A stretch of 64,000 nucleotides of DNA from JAPULR01 sp963665075 (GCA_963665075.1 OY762063.1:1302001-1366000), one strand, 5' to 3'; shown: positions 9,817-18,808, counted from the stretch's first letter. Notes: generated by a model not told the origin, from the sequence alone. Program-made: numbers and translations.

Positions 9817-10218
9817 TCGCCTTCACTTTCTGATGAGAATAGAGTCGCAACCGTCCGACTAATTCAAGGGTAGCCAAGTTTTTGTCGATTGCCAACAGGG
9901 GTATGCGAGGGACGCGCCTATGAAGATGAAGATGGATTCCCGCCTACGCGGGAATGACGTTGGGGACGAGCGGGTTGTGATGGGGTTGTTGCATGACCGG
10001 GTAGGGGCGACCGGCCGGTCGCCCCTACGGTAGGATTGGGGGTCTTTCGCGGGAGCAAGAGGGGGCGCTCGACCCCTTTGACAGGCCCTTCGACAAGCTC
10101 AGGACAGGCTCAGGATGAGCGGGGGATGGCACGCAAGCGTGGGGGCGGGGATTTTGGACATGGGGGTGGGACGCTGGTACACTGAGCTGGATTTTCCAAC
10201 AGTCCAGGGAGGTGGGCT
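9817..10218. repeat. Intergenic block of interspersed palindromic repeats
   Basis: No gene is seen in this gap. It holds a family A palindrome (GATTCCCGCC...GGGAATGAC, 9934-9959), a perfect family C inverted repeat (GTAGGGGCGACC...GGTCGCCCCTAC, 10001-10028), part of another A unit near 10042-10060, and a family B unit with GACAAGCTCAGGACAGGCTC (10066-10120). All three families recur in other gaps. Confidence 0.85.
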
Positions 10219-11436
10219 ATGACTACTTCTTCCGCTCAGAAAATACTGTGCGTCCTCTACCCGGATCCCGTCGGCGGCTATCCGCCCAAGTACGCGCGTG
10301 ACGGCATCCCTACACTGACGCAATATCCCGACGGGCAATCGCTGCCCACGCCCAAGGGTCTCGGCTTCACGCCGGGCCAGTTGGTGGGGTCGGTGTCGGG
10401 CGGGCTGGGGCTGCGCGAGTTCCTGGAAGGGCAGGGGCATCGGTTCGTAGTGACTTCCGACAAGGACGGGCCGGATTCCGTCTTCGAAAAAGAACTGCAC
10501 GACGCCGACATCGTGATTTCCCAACCCTTCTGGCCGGGCTACCTCACGGCGGAGCGGATTGCCAAGGCGCCGAAGCTGAAGCTGGCCATCACGGCGGGCA
10601 TCGGCTCCGACCACGTGGACTTGCAGGCGGCCATCGAGAACGACATCACCGTCTGCGAGGTGACGTTCTCGAACAGCATCAGCGTGGTGGAACACGCCAT
10701 CATGCAGATACTTGCGCTGGTGCGGGACTTCGTTCCGCAATACAAGTGGGTGGTCGACGGCGGCTGGAACATCGCCGACGCGGTATCGCGCTCCTACGAC
10801 CTGGAAGGGATGGACGTGGGGGTTGTCGGCTCCGGTCGCATCGGCTTCGGGGTGTTGAAGCGGCTCAAGCCCTTCGACGTGAAGCTGCACTACAACGACC
10901 GGTATCGTCTGCCGTCGGAGGTGGAGGAGGAGTTGGGACTCACCTTCCACGAGACGGTGGAATCGCTGGTGTCGGCGTGCGACGTGGTGAGCATCCACTG
11001 TCCGCTTCACCCGGAGACGGAGCACATGTTCAACGACGAACTGATAGGGAAGATGAGGCGGGGTTCGTACATCGTCAACACGGCGCGGGGGAAGATTTGC
11101 GACCGGGACGCGGTGGCGCGGGCGTTGGAGAGCGGGCATCTGGCAGGATACGCGGGGGACGTCTGGTTCCCGCAGCCGGCGCCGTTGGACCACCCGTGGC
11201 GGACGATGCCGAACCACGCGATGACGCCGCACACGTCGGGGGCCTCCCTGGCGGGACAGCACAGATACGCCGCCGGGACGCGCGAAATTCTTGAATGCTG
11301 GTTCGAGGGGCGTCCGATTCGGAACGAGTATCTGATAACCCAGGGCGGCGCGCTGGCCGGGGCCGGGGCGCATTCGTACAGCGAGGGGGACGCCACGGGC
11401 GGCTCCGAGGAGGCGGCCAAGTTTCCGACGGGGTAG
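10219..11436 (+). CDS. fdh: NAD-dependent formate dehydrogenase
   Basis: Oxidises formate to CO2 with reduction of NAD+; soluble metal-free enzyme of the D-2-hydroxyacid dehydrogenase superfamily. The 405-aa length and near-identical family blocks (TAGIGSDHVDL, SIHCPLHPETEHM, GYAGDVWFPQPAP, GGALAGAGAHSYS) mark true formate dehydrogenases. With an offset of six from the Pseudomonas enzyme the catalytic residues are present: N152, R290, Q319, H338. D227 after the Rossmann fold predicts NAD+ rather than NADP+ preference; the glycine loop is GSGRIG. GGGAGGT precedes ATG 10219. It stands alone with no transporter or carrier gene beside it. Confidence 0.96.
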   Translation: MTTSSAQKILCVLYPDPVGGYPPKYARDGIPTLTQYPDGQSLPTPKGLGFTPGQLVGSVSGGLGLREFLEGQGHRFVVTSDKDGPDSVFEKELHDADIVISQPFWPGYLTAERIAKAPKLKLAITAGIGSDHVDLQAAIENDITVCEVTFSNSISVVEHAIMQILALVRDFVPQYKWVVDGGWNIADAVSRSYDLEGMDVGVVGSGRIGFGVLKRLKPFDVKLHYNDRYRLPSEVEEELGLTFHETVESLVSACDVVSIHCPLHPETEHMFNDELIGKMRRGSYIVNTARGKICDRDAVARALESGHLAGYAGDVWFPQPAPLDHPWRTMPNHAMTPHTSGASLAGQHRYAAGTREILECWFEGRPIRNEYLITQGGALAGAGAHSYSEGDATGGSEEAAKFPTG

Positions 11437-11555
11437 GGGGAAGGGAGAAGAGGGGGTGGGATTTCATGAGTTTCTTACCATAAACGAAAAAATGCTTGCC
11501 AAAATCAGTCAAATGGTACATCCTACCCGTCATATTGGATAAAGGAGGTTTAATC

Positions 11556-12239
11556 ATGGGCACCATATCCGTGAACCGGTTAGCGGGGCTGTCCCTCATT
11601 TTCGGCCCACTCATCGCTTTTGTCTTCTTCCTCATCGAGCCGGGCGGACTCTTCATAGACAGCGTGGACCCCACCGACACCGTCGGCGCCATCACCGCAA
11701 AGGCGTCCAACGCTTCCCTGACCAAGATAACCAACATCGCCATCGTGCTTGGTCTCGCCATGATCCTGTCCGGCCTCTACGCGCTGATGCGCAACGTGAC
11801 CTTGCAGGGCAGCGGCAAGGCCTTCGTGCAGATGGGCTTCTTCATGATGTTCGTCGGACTGACGGGCTGGATTCTATCCACCGGCATAGACTTCATTCTG
11901 GCCGACGCCACAATCCCCGATTCGCTCGCGGCCGCGGTACCCATATCCCACGTGGGATCCGCAATGCTGTACGCAGGAGGGATAACCTTGGGGTTCGGCG
12001 GCTTCATCTTCGCCCTCGGCCTCTCGACCAGGGACGACTTCAACCAGATAATCTCCATTCTGGCTTCGCTGGTCAGCCTGGCCGTGATGATCTTCTTCCT
12101 GGTCGCCGTCCTGGACAGCGGCAGCCGCGACACATTCCTCACCCTGGCCCGCAGCTTCTACGTCCTGCTGGTCATCTGGTACGGATACCTGGGCGTCGGC
12201 ATGATGAACAGGCCCGACCCCGATCTCTGGAAGCAATAG
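11556..12239 (+). CDS. Six-TM membrane protein of unknown function
   Basis: I do not recognise this protein. The 227 aa contain six hydrophobic segments: LAGLSLIFGPLIAFVFFLIE, IAIVLGLAMILSGLYALM, GFFMMFVGLTGWILSTGI, YAGGITLGFGGFIFALGL, ISILASLVSLAVMIFFLVAV and FYVLLVIWYGYLGVGMM. The only charged loops are short. ATG 11556 follows an ideal AAAGGAGG; the open frame upstream of it is not needed. The promoter-like TTGCCA near 11493 has no clear partner. It ends before a strong hairpin, so it is probably a monocistronic gene. Confidence 0.8.
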   Translation: MGTISVNRLAGLSLIFGPLIAFVFFLIEPGGLFIDSVDPTDTVGAITAKASNASLTKITNIAIVLGLAMILSGLYALMRNVTLQGSGKAFVQMGFFMMFVGLTGWILSTGIDFILADATIPDSLAAAVPISHVGSAMLYAGGITLGFGGFIFALGLSTRDDFNQIISILASLVSLAVMIFFLVAVLDSGSRDTFLTLARSFYVLLVIWYGYLGVGMMNRPDPDLWKQ

Positions 12240-12258
12240 ACGAAATCGAGGACTTGCC

Positions 12259-12288
12259 GGCGGCTGGCCCGCGACCGGGTCAGCCGCC
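12259..12288 (+). terminator. Strong stem-loop after the 6-TM gene
   Basis: GGCGGCTG at 12259-12266 pairs with CAGCCGCC at 12281-12288, and CCCG with CGGG inside, leaving a four-base loop. No run of T follows, so it may stop transcription only weakly or act as an RNA-stabilising 3' end. Confidence 0.5.
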
Positions 12289-12324
12289 AAGGCTTGCTTC
12301 CGACTCCGGTTCAGGCGGTGGCGG

Positions 12325-12353
12325 TTGCCGCAGTTCCGGCCTCCAAATATAAT
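12325..12353 (+). promoter_or_regulatory. Sigma70-like promoter for the SulP gene
   Basis: TTGCCG at 12325-12330, a 17-base spacer and TATAAT at 12348-12353. The leader to ATG 12425 is about 65 bases. The same TTGCCG-17-TATAAT arrangement precedes rsfS. Confidence 0.7.
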
Positions 12354-12424
12354 CGCATAGCCGCGCAGACCCGGCTTGCGGCCGATTTGAACGGAGGCCC
12401 CGCAACCCTGGACTGAATTCGCCC

Positions 12425-14638
12425 ATGCTCCCCGCGAAACTTCTGGAGCCTTTTGCCGAACTGCTGGAGGACGTGCAAACGTCGAAGCTGTGGCCCGCCC
12501 TCAGCATCGGCGCGATTCTCGGCGTCCTGGTAATCATATTCCAGATCTCCTTCTCCGCCATCGTCTTTTCCGGCCCGCTGGCGCCCCTCGCCATCCGCGG
12601 CGTGGGGCTTCTTCTATTCGGCGCGCTCGTAACGGTGCTGATAACCGGACTTACGAGCAACTACAAGGGCATCATCTCCTTCCCGATGGAGGCGACCATC
12701 TCCGTGCTGGCGATTATCGGCGCGGGAGTGGCGGCGGGCATCGAAGGCCCCGTCGATCAGCGTCATCTGGTGACGATGGCGGCCATCATGGGAATGACCA
12801 GCATCATCTCCGCCGCCGCCTACCTTTCCATCGGAAAGTTCCGCCTCACCAACTACCTGCGTTTCATACCCTTCCCTGTGGCGGCGGGCATACTCGCGGC
12901 CACGGGCTGGATTCTCATCCGGGGCAGCCTTGCCGTGATGACGGGAGACGTTTCCACCTGGGACACCATCGTCCACATCGTGGAACCTTCCACCCTGGTC
13001 CGATGGGGGCCTGGGGTTGCCTACGGCGTGCTGATATTCTTCGCAAGCAGAAGATGGGGGCACTTTCTGGTGCTGCCCATCGCGCTGGTTCTTGGAATAG
13101 TCCTCTATCATCTGGCGCTGCTTGGGTTCGGCATCTCGATTTCCGAGGCCCGCGAAGAAGGGCTGCTGTTCTCACTGGCGGGCGCGCAGAGCGGGGCGCT
13201 TTGGCCGCCGTTTCAGTTGAACGAATTGGGGCTGATTGAATGGGGAGTGGTCTTCTCGCATCTGCCGATAATTCTGTCCGCGGCCTTCGTCACCCTGATA
13301 GCGGCGCTGGTCTACACCAACGCGCTGGAGCTTTCGAGCGGGGTGGAAATGGACATGAACCGGGAGTTCCGGTCGATGGGAATCGCATCGGTGGCCGCGG
13401 GGCTGGGAGGGAGTGCGCCGGGGCATCACGTGCCGCCGCTTTCGACGATGAGCCTGGTGGGGGGCGCGTACACGAGGCTGACGCCGATAATCGCCGCGCT
13501 GGTGGTCGCCTTCGCCATCTTCCTGAGCGGTGCGGCGCTGGAGATTATCCCGATGACGCTGCTGGGAAGCCTGGTGTTCTTCGTCGGATTCCGGCAGATG
13601 TACACCTGGTTGTACGCGGTGCGGAAGATGCTTCCATACGTGGACTACGGGATAATCCTGGTGATTGTGGGGGTCATCGCCGTAGCGGGGTTCATTCCAG
13701 GAATAGCGGCAGGGCTGGCGGCGACGGTGGTGATATTCGCCTTCCGATTCAGCCGGGTGGAAGTGGTGGACGCGCCCGTCACAGGGGAGCACATTCAGAG
13801 CAAGAAGCGGCGTCCGATACTGCATCGGGCCATTCTGTCCGACCAGAGTTCGCTGATTCAGGGATACCACCTGAAGGGGTATATCTTCTTCGGCAGCGCG
13901 TACCCTATGGTGGACCGGCTGAATCTGGCGCTGGATTCGGACCCCGTTCCCAGGTGCGTCATCGTGGACTTCGAAAGCGTGACGGGGTTCGACGTTTCGG
14001 CGGGGAGCGCGCTGCACCGGTTCGCCCGCAACGCGAGGGGGCGAGGAACGCGGGTGGTGGTCACGTCCATGTCGCGCCCGTTCCGCGCCATGCTCCTGCG
14101 GGGGATGCCGATGGCGGACCGGCACAACATTCACTTCTCGGAGGACTTCGACTACGGGTTGGAGTGGTGCGAAGACCTGGTGATTGACTCCTGGGACAGG
14201 CGGGCCGGACAGCAGAGGGGGAGGAGGGGCGCGCTGGTTGACGTTTCGGAGGAGGAGGCCGAGCGGCTGTCGGACCAGCAGGCCAGGTTCGACGAGTTGA
14301 CGGAGCGGCTGGGGCCGCATACGGAGGCGGTGGAGTTCAAGGAGGGGCAGATGATGGTGGAGATAGGCTCCCATCCGCCGGGGATTCAACTGCTGGTTTC
14401 GGGGCTGGCGACGGCCCACGACGGGCTGGACCATCACCGGCTGCGGGAGTACGGGCCGGGTTCGGCGCTGACGGTGCAGGCAGCCTTTGGCGACTACGAG
14501 TCGAGGGAGGAGATTCAGGCGGAAGGTGATTGCCGCGTGCTGGCGCTGACCAGGGAGGCGCGGGAGGCGCTGGAGTCGGAAGACCCGGATCTGGCGATGC
14601 GGCTGTACAGCTACCTGTTGAGCCAGGCCGGGGAGTGA
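12425..14638 (+). CDS. SulP anion transporter with STAS and cyclic-nucleotide-binding-like domains
   Basis: Inner-membrane SLC26/SulP-type transporter, 737 aa. Residues about 20-450 are hydrophobic with many membrane helices. About 480-590 form a STAS domain (GYIFFGSAYPMVDRLN, then VIVDFESVTGFDVSAGSALH). The last ~110 residues (FKEGQMMVEIGSHPPGIQLLVSGLA ... EGDCRVLALTREA) have the beta-roll pattern of a Crp/cNMP-binding domain. SulP proteins carry sulfate, bicarbonate, dicarboxylates or similar anions; which one cannot be read here. The C-terminal fusion suggests ligand- or redox-controlled transport (inference). The cNMP assignment is weaker than SulP-STAS because the phosphate-binding cassette is not obvious. 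Confidence 0.85.
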   Translation: MLPAKLLEPFAELLEDVQTSKLWPALSIGAILGVLVIIFQISFSAIVFSGPLAPLAIRGVGLLLFGALVTVLITGLTSNYKGIISFPMEATISVLAIIGAGVAAGIEGPVDQRHLVTMAAIMGMTSIISAAAYLSIGKFRLTNYLRFIPFPVAAGILAATGWILIRGSLAVMTGDVSTWDTIVHIVEPSTLVRWGPGVAYGVLIFFASRRWGHFLVLPIALVLGIVLYHLALLGFGISISEAREEGLLFSLAGAQSGALWPPFQLNELGLIEWGVVFSHLPIILSAAFVTLIAALVYTNALELSSGVEMDMNREFRSMGIASVAAGLGGSAPGHHVPPLSTMSLVGGAYTRLTPIIAALVVAFAIFLSGAALEIIPMTLLGSLVFFVGFRQMYTWLYAVRKMLPYVDYGIILVIVGVIAVAGFIPGIAAGLAATVVIFAFRFSRVEVVDAPVTGEHIQSKKRRPILHRAILSDQSSLIQGYHLKGYIFFGSAYPMVDRLNLALDSDPVPRCVIVDFESVTGFDVSAGSALHRFARNARGRGTRVVVTSMSRPFRAMLLRGMPMADRHNIHFSEDFDYGLEWCEDLVIDSWDRRAGQQRGRRGALVDVSEEEAERLSDQQARFDELTERLGPHTEAVEFKEGQMMVEIGSHPPGIQLLVSGLATAHDGLDHHRLREYGPGSALTVQAAFGDYESREEIQAEGDCRVLALTREAREALESEDPDLAMRLYSYLLSQAGE

Positions 14639-14649
14639 GGGAAGGGATT

Positions 14650-15024
14650 CTATGCCTTTCTGCTCAACTCCTCCAAGGCGCTAATCAGTTCTTTGGCGTC
14701 CTCAATGCCGCCACGAACCGTCTCCTCGCTCAAAAACTCGTTGTAGAAGTTAGCGTGGAGAGACTGGACGGATCTAAGCAAAGTGCCCCTGCGTCTTGCC
14801 TGAGCGGGATCTTTCTTTATCAACCGCTCTGCGTTATTGACCAACCTCACGTGGGAACCCAGCCCCCAACCGCGATCGCGGGCGATGGCGTTAATATAGT
14901 GAGAAACCGCTCCCCACGCCTTTTCGGATGCCTGAAGCAGGTCGCCCTTTGCGAACTCCTCGTCCGCGTGACGCATGAACTGGGCGCTAATCTTCCGATG
15001 CCGTTCGGCGGTGACCATGCTCAT
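14650..15024 (-). CDS. PaREP1/HEPN-like helical protein
   Basis: 124-aa all-helical protein. GDLLQASEKAWGAVSHYINAIARDRGW is the hallmark of PaREP1-type, HEPN-related proteins (a cluster of A-x-E-K-x-W-G-A). No Rx4H ribonuclease motif is evident, so it is more likely a scaffold than an active HEPN RNase. Its ATG overlaps the stop of the upstream gene as ATGA, so the two are translationally coupled. Role unknown. Confidence 0.65.
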   Translation of the reverse strand: MSMVTAERHRKISAQFMRHADEEFAKGDLLQASEKAWGAVSHYINAIARDRGWGLGSHVRLVNNAERLIKKDPAQARRRGTLLRSVQSLHANFYNEFLSEETVRGGIEDAKELISALEELSRKA

Positions 15025-15542
15025 TTCCCTTCGTATGCCTTGGGCTTCGTGTACTCTATCAACGAAAATTGGCCTTCCACGACCAGAAACCGTATAGTCG
15101 TCTCCACTCCGAATACGTCCATCAGGTGAAGGGATTCACCAACTTTGAAAGGCGCGGCCGGATGGGCGAGCCGCCCGTTTATGGCCAGGTTGTCCCCGTA
15201 TACATACCCGTCCTTATGGGGATTCAGACTCCCTTCAACCCCGGGGATGTATCCGGCGCTTTGGGTGAACAGCAAAGAATTTCGCTCGTCCCGGGAAGGC
15301 TCCATCTCAAATTCCATGACATCCCGCTTTCCGGGCACAGCAATCTCGTAGAAAGGCAAATATCCCTCCGCGGCGACCAGAACCTTCATCTCCTGGTCCG
15401 TGCGATACAACTCCAATGGGCAGTTTCCGTAGGCGTCCGTATGTCCCGTCAGATACGTGCCGTTGGGATACGCCGCCAGCACCGAGGCATTGGCGACGGC
15501 CCTTCCGTCTCTGGACTTAGTGCGAAATATAACGTCCTTCAT
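15021..15542 (-). CDS. Hypothetical protein with transthyretin-like N-terminal domain
   Basis: 173 aa. The first ~75 residues (GRAVANASVLAAYPNGTYLTGHTDAYGNCPLELY ... KVLVAAEGYLPF) match the beta-sandwich pattern of carboxypeptidase-regulatory-like/transthyretin-like domains: a polar repeat, G-x-T-D-x-x-G and an A-x-G-Y-x-P turn. The C-terminal ~90 residues are not recognised. There is no signal peptide, so it is presumably cytoplasmic. It forms an overlapping pair with the PaREP1-like gene downstream. Function unknown. Confidence 0.6.
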   Translation of the reverse strand: MKDVIFRTKSRDGRAVANASVLAAYPNGTYLTGHTDAYGNCPLELYRTDQEMKVLVAAEGYLPFYEIAVPGKRDVMEFEMEPSRDERNSLLFTQSAGYIPGVEGSLNPHKDGYVYGDNLAINGRLAHPAAPFKVGESLHLMDVFGVETTIRFLVVEGQFSLIEYTKPKAYEGK

Positions 15543-15596
15543 CTCATCTTCCTGCGGTCAAGTATACCTGATTGCCGCCGCCATCCACAGGCCGCG

Positions 15597-15790
15597 CAAA
15601 ACTACGCTCGCCCTTCGACAGGCTCAGGGCGAGCGGGGGGATGGGGATGGTCAGGGTGAGCGGGGGGATGGGGATGGTCAGAGGGAGCGATGGGGGGTGG
15701 GAATGGTTAGGGGGAGCGGGGGGATGGGATCCCGCTTTCGCGGGAGTCAGGGGGCGGGCGGCCACAAGGGACGCGCCTACGGAAGACGGG
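15597..15790. repeat. Interspersed repeat block
   Basis: Contains a family B unit (CCCTTCGACAGGCTCAGGGC and GAGCG, about 15610-15640), two degenerate tandem echoes of GGATGGGGATGGTCAG (15650-15715), a family A palindrome (ATCCCGCTTTCGCGGGAG, about 15728-15746) and part of a family C unit. No gene is seen. Confidence 0.75.
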
Positions 15791-15803
15791 GGAATTCCCT
15801 CGG

Positions 15804-16985
15804 TTAGGAAGAGTGGCGGAGGACGAGCAGGTCATCCGTCAGTCCAAGTTCGGAGCGGCCCACGATTTCAAGGCTGCGGTCGGCGTTGGGGGGCATCAGC
15901 GTACACGTCCGCACGTCCCGGTAGATGCGCTCCAACGGGTATCGCCTATGGGCCACCCTTCCTCCCGCCAACTTCAGCGTCTTGTCCGTCACCATCAACG
16001 CCGCCTGCGTGGCCAGATACTTTGCCCGCGCCGCGAGAATCGCCCGCCGAATCGGGTCCGCGTCCTCCTCCCACCGGCTGGCGCTGTCGTACATCACCCC
16101 GCGCGCCCCCTCCAGGGCCAGCGTCATCTCCGCCACGCCGCGCTGCACCACCAGGCTGTGGGACAGCATCTCCGGGTCGGGCGCGTACCGGCTGGTCTTG
16201 CTGTGCTCTACGAAGAACTCCAACGCCCTCGACGCCGCCCCGAGATACACCGCGGCGTAGCCCAACCCGAAGCCCTGTCCCACGCCCACCTTCTCCGACT
16301 GTCCCGGCTTTCCCATCACCGCCTCCGCCGGCACGCGGCACTCGTCGAAAGCCACGCTGGGGCTGACCGTCGCCCGCATCCCCAGCGTATTCCAATCCCC
16401 CGTGATTCGCATTCCCGCCGCGTCGCGGGGAACCATCGCCATCAGAATTCCGGCGTAGCCCTCCACTCCCTCCGCGGTGCAATGCACCATGTAGCGATGC
16501 GCGCCGCCCGCCATCGTGCAGAAGTGCTTCTGCCCATTGATGACGTAGCCGTCCCCGTCCGGCGAAATCACCGTCTGGGCCACGCCCGAACCGCCCCGAC
16601 GTCCCGGCTCGCTGCCCCAACTGCCGAACATCCTGCCCTCCTCCACCACGTCCGGGTAGAGCCGAGCCTTCTGCTCCGGCGTGGCAAGGGCGTCGATGTA
16701 GCGCTGCACCGTCGAGTGCATGTGCACCGTCATGGCCGTGTTGGCGCAGCCGCCGGCCAACGCCTCCACCACCATCACGTAGGGCAGCATTTCCAGCCCC
16801 AGGCCGCCGTACCGACGCGGCACGGCCATAGCCAGCAGGCCGTTTTCCCACAGGGCCTTCCAGCTTTCCGCCGGATGGGTGGCCGCCTCGTCGTAGTGGG
16901 CCGCCCGCGGCTCCAGATGCTCCGAGGCTACCTGCTTCGCCGTGGCAACCGCCAAACGCTGTTCGTCAGAAAGGGCAATTCGCAT
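15804..16985 (-). CDS. Acyl-CoA dehydrogenase-fold flavoprotein
   Basis: Flavoprotein of the acyl-CoA dehydrogenase superfamily, about 393 aa: N-terminal helical domain to about 125, middle beta domain with GSWGSEPGRRGGSG and YVINGQKHFCTMA, then the C-terminal four-helix domain ending PLERIYRDVRTCTLMPP. Neither usual position for the catalytic Glu appears filled: the YEGT-type motif is replaced by RDVRT and helix G has none. This favours a monooxygenase or other non-dehydrogenase role, as in DszC-type relatives (inference). ATG 16985 is chosen because GGAGG lies 7 bases upstream; an in-frame TTG at 17006 is less likely. Confidence 0.85.
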   Translation of the reverse strand: MRIALSDEQRLAVATAKQVASEHLEPRAAHYDEAATHPAESWKALWENGLLAMAVPRRYGGLGLEMLPYVMVVEALAGGCANTAMTVHMHSTVQRYIDALATPEQKARLYPDVVEEGRMFGSWGSEPGRRGGSGVAQTVISPDGDGYVINGQKHFCTMAGGAHRYMVHCTAEGVEGYAGILMAMVPRDAAGMRITGDWNTLGMRATVSPSVAFDECRVPAEAVMGKPGQSEKVGVGQGFGLGYAAVYLGAASRALEFFVEHSKTSRYAPDPEMLSHSLVVQRGVAEMTLALEGARGVMYDSASRWEEDADPIRRAILAARAKYLATQAALMVTDKTLKLAGGRVAHRRYPLERIYRDVRTCTLMPPNADRSLEIVGRSELGLTDDLLVLRHSS

Positions 16986-17119
16986 ATTCTCAACCTCCGC
17001 CGCCAAGTATAGAGCCTGAGCGATGGCTACTCCAACCCCGTCCGCGGCGGTGGTTACAATCGCGCTGCGGTGGTAGAATCGCCAAAGAGGTTGACCATCC
17101 TGACTATTGGAGGAAGCCG

Positions 17120-18166
17120 GTGCAACTGGGTTTGTTCTTCGAGTTCTATCTACGCCCCGGGGCCAGCCACGCTTCGGCCTTCGAGGAAGCCTTCGATCAG
17201 ATAGAGATGGCCGACGGGCTTGGATTGGACAGCATCTGGCTGGCGGAGCACCACTTCTCCCCCAACCGCTCAGTGCTTTCGTCGCCGCTGATGATAGCCA
17301 ACGCTGTCGCCAACCGCACCCGAAACGTCCGCGTCGGCACCGCCGTCGAGGTTCTGCCCCTGGCCAACCCCGTTCGTTTGGCGGAGGAGGTCGCCACGCT
17401 GGACCATCTCTCCGGCGGACGATTCGAGTTCGGCATCGGCAGAAGCGGCTCCCCCACGGGCTACGTGGGCTACAACGTCCCCTACGCCGAAAGCCGCGCC
17501 CGCTTCTACGAAACCCTGGACGTGCTCAAGAGGGCGTGGACGCAGGAATCCTTCTCTTACGAGGGGGACTTCTTCCAATACGATGACGTTTGCGTCGTGC
17601 CGAAGCCCCTCCAGCAGCCCCACCCGCCCATCCGAAACGCCTGCACCTCCACCGTCACATTCTCCATATCCGCGAAGATGGGAATGCCCATCTTCATCGG
17701 CGTCAGGGGCAGGTCGGACCTGGTGCGGGAGCGGGTGGACACCTACCGCCGGGAATGGCGGGAGGCGGGTCAGACGGGCGAGCCGGACGTGGCCCTTCGC
17801 ATTCCCGTCTACGTGGCGGACACTATGGAGAAGGCGCAGTCGGAACCCAGGGCGAGCACCCTCAACTTCTTCAAGAACACCGTCGCCACGCTGAACCTGC
17901 CCGTGCCCGGCCTCTCCGACGAGGAGAACCGGGAGCGGGTGGACCGGGGCGAGCGGATGAAGCGGATAACCTACGAGGAGATTCTGGAGACGGACACCGT
18001 CTACGGCACGCCGGAGTTCGTGACGGAGCGGCTGTTGCAGCTACAAGAGGAGTTCGGCCTGAGTTCCGTCATCGCCGAAGTAACCTTCGGCGGGATAATC
18101 CCCCGCGACCGGATTGAATACTCGATTAAGCAGTTGGCGGAGAAGGTGGCGCCGAAGCTGCGCTAG
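17120..18166 (+). CDS. LLM class flavin-dependent oxidoreductase
   Basis: Bacterial luciferase-like FMN/F420 monooxygenase of 348 aa, TIM-barrel fold. Recognisable blocks are GLDSIWLAEHHF, VRVGTAVEVLPLANPVRLAEEVATLDHLSGGRFEFGIGRSGSP and the C-terminal GTPEFVTERL. The start is GTG 17120 with GGAGG 8 bases upstream. A weak promoter (TGGTTA, 17 bases, TAGAAT ending 17079) precedes it. It is divergent from the acyl-CoA-dehydrogenase-like gene and converges, with a 4-base overlap, on a VOC gene. Substrate unknown. Confidence 0.92.
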   Translation: MQLGLFFEFYLRPGASHASAFEEAFDQIEMADGLGLDSIWLAEHHFSPNRSVLSSPLMIANAVANRTRNVRVGTAVEVLPLANPVRLAEEVATLDHLSGGRFEFGIGRSGSPTGYVGYNVPYAESRARFYETLDVLKRAWTQESFSYEGDFFQYDDVCVVPKPLQQPHPPIRNACTSTVTFSISAKMGMPIFIGVRGRSDLVRERVDTYRREWREAGQTGEPDVALRIPVYVADTMEKAQSEPRASTLNFFKNTVATLNLPVPGLSDEENRERVDRGERMKRITYEEILETDTVYGTPEFVTERLLQLQEEFGLSSVIAEVTFGGIIPRDRIEYSIKQLAEKVAPKLR

Positions 18167-18552
18167 GCGGACGCATAACTTTTCAACTCAATCGTGTTGC
18201 CCTCCGGGTCAAGCACGTAAATGGAATTTCCGTAGCCGTGGGCGCCCCACCTGCGGCCCGACTCCCCCGTCATCTCCACCCCGCGGGCCTCAAGCGCGGC
18301 AGCCAGCTCCTCCAGGTCGCCCTCCACCACCAGGCAGTAGTGGTCCACGTTGTTGGAACCCGGCATCCGGGCTTTCGGAACCAGGTCTATCAGCGAGTCC
18401 GCCGAAATCCTCACGGAAGGGAACGGAACCTCCCCCCGGCGGAATTCATCGACTCGCAGAGGCTCCAATCCCAACACGTCGGTGTAGAAGTCGAGAGCGG
18501 AGTCTATGTCGTCAACTCTCAACACCAGATGGTCGAAACCGCTAATCTTCAT
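18163..18552 (-). CDS. VOC family glyoxalase-like protein
   Basis: 129-aa vicinal oxygen chelate protein: FDHLVLRVDDIDSALDFYTDVLGLEPLR, then VDHYCLVVEGDLEELAAALEARGV and a C-terminal NSIYVLDPEGNTIELKSY. The His in FDHL, the His in VDHY and the Glu in IELK are the expected metal ligands, so it is probably an active metal site. It resembles the fosfomycin-resistance/glyoxalase I side of the family but the substrate is unknown. It converges on the LLM gene. Confidence 0.87.
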   Translation of the reverse strand: MKISGFDHLVLRVDDIDSALDFYTDVLGLEPLRVDEFRRGEVPFPSVRISADSLIDLVPKARMPGSNNVDHYCLVVEGDLEELAAALEARGVEMTGESGRRWGAHGYGNSIYVLDPEGNTIELKSYASA

Positions 18553-18615
18553 GCCTGAACCTCACAATTCCTACAAAATTTCTCAAATTAAGTTCAAATT
18601 TTTCTTGTTTTTTAC

Positions 18616-18643
18616 TTGACAAAATTCTTAATTATGATAATGT
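18616..18643 (+). promoter_or_regulatory. Possible promoter in an AT-rich gap
   Basis: TTGACA at 18616-18621 is followed by overlapping -10-like hexamers GATAAT (14-base spacing) and TAATGT (16-base spacing). The 18553-18660 stretch is markedly AT-rich compared with its neighbours. It could drive the small ORF at 18809 and the metallo-hydrolase gene. Confidence 0.45.
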
Positions 18644-18808
18644 AGCGTGGTGCTTCGAAGTGTACCAGCGTAGACCGACTACGTACATAGCGAAAGTCGA
18701 TCTGCGAATGTCGCAGCCAACGACTCCGTGGGACACCTTTTTTGCGGCTTGCGCCCCCGGCGGCCCGCTTCTGCCCACGACGCTGGAATTTGGGTTCAGG
18801 AGGTGTGG

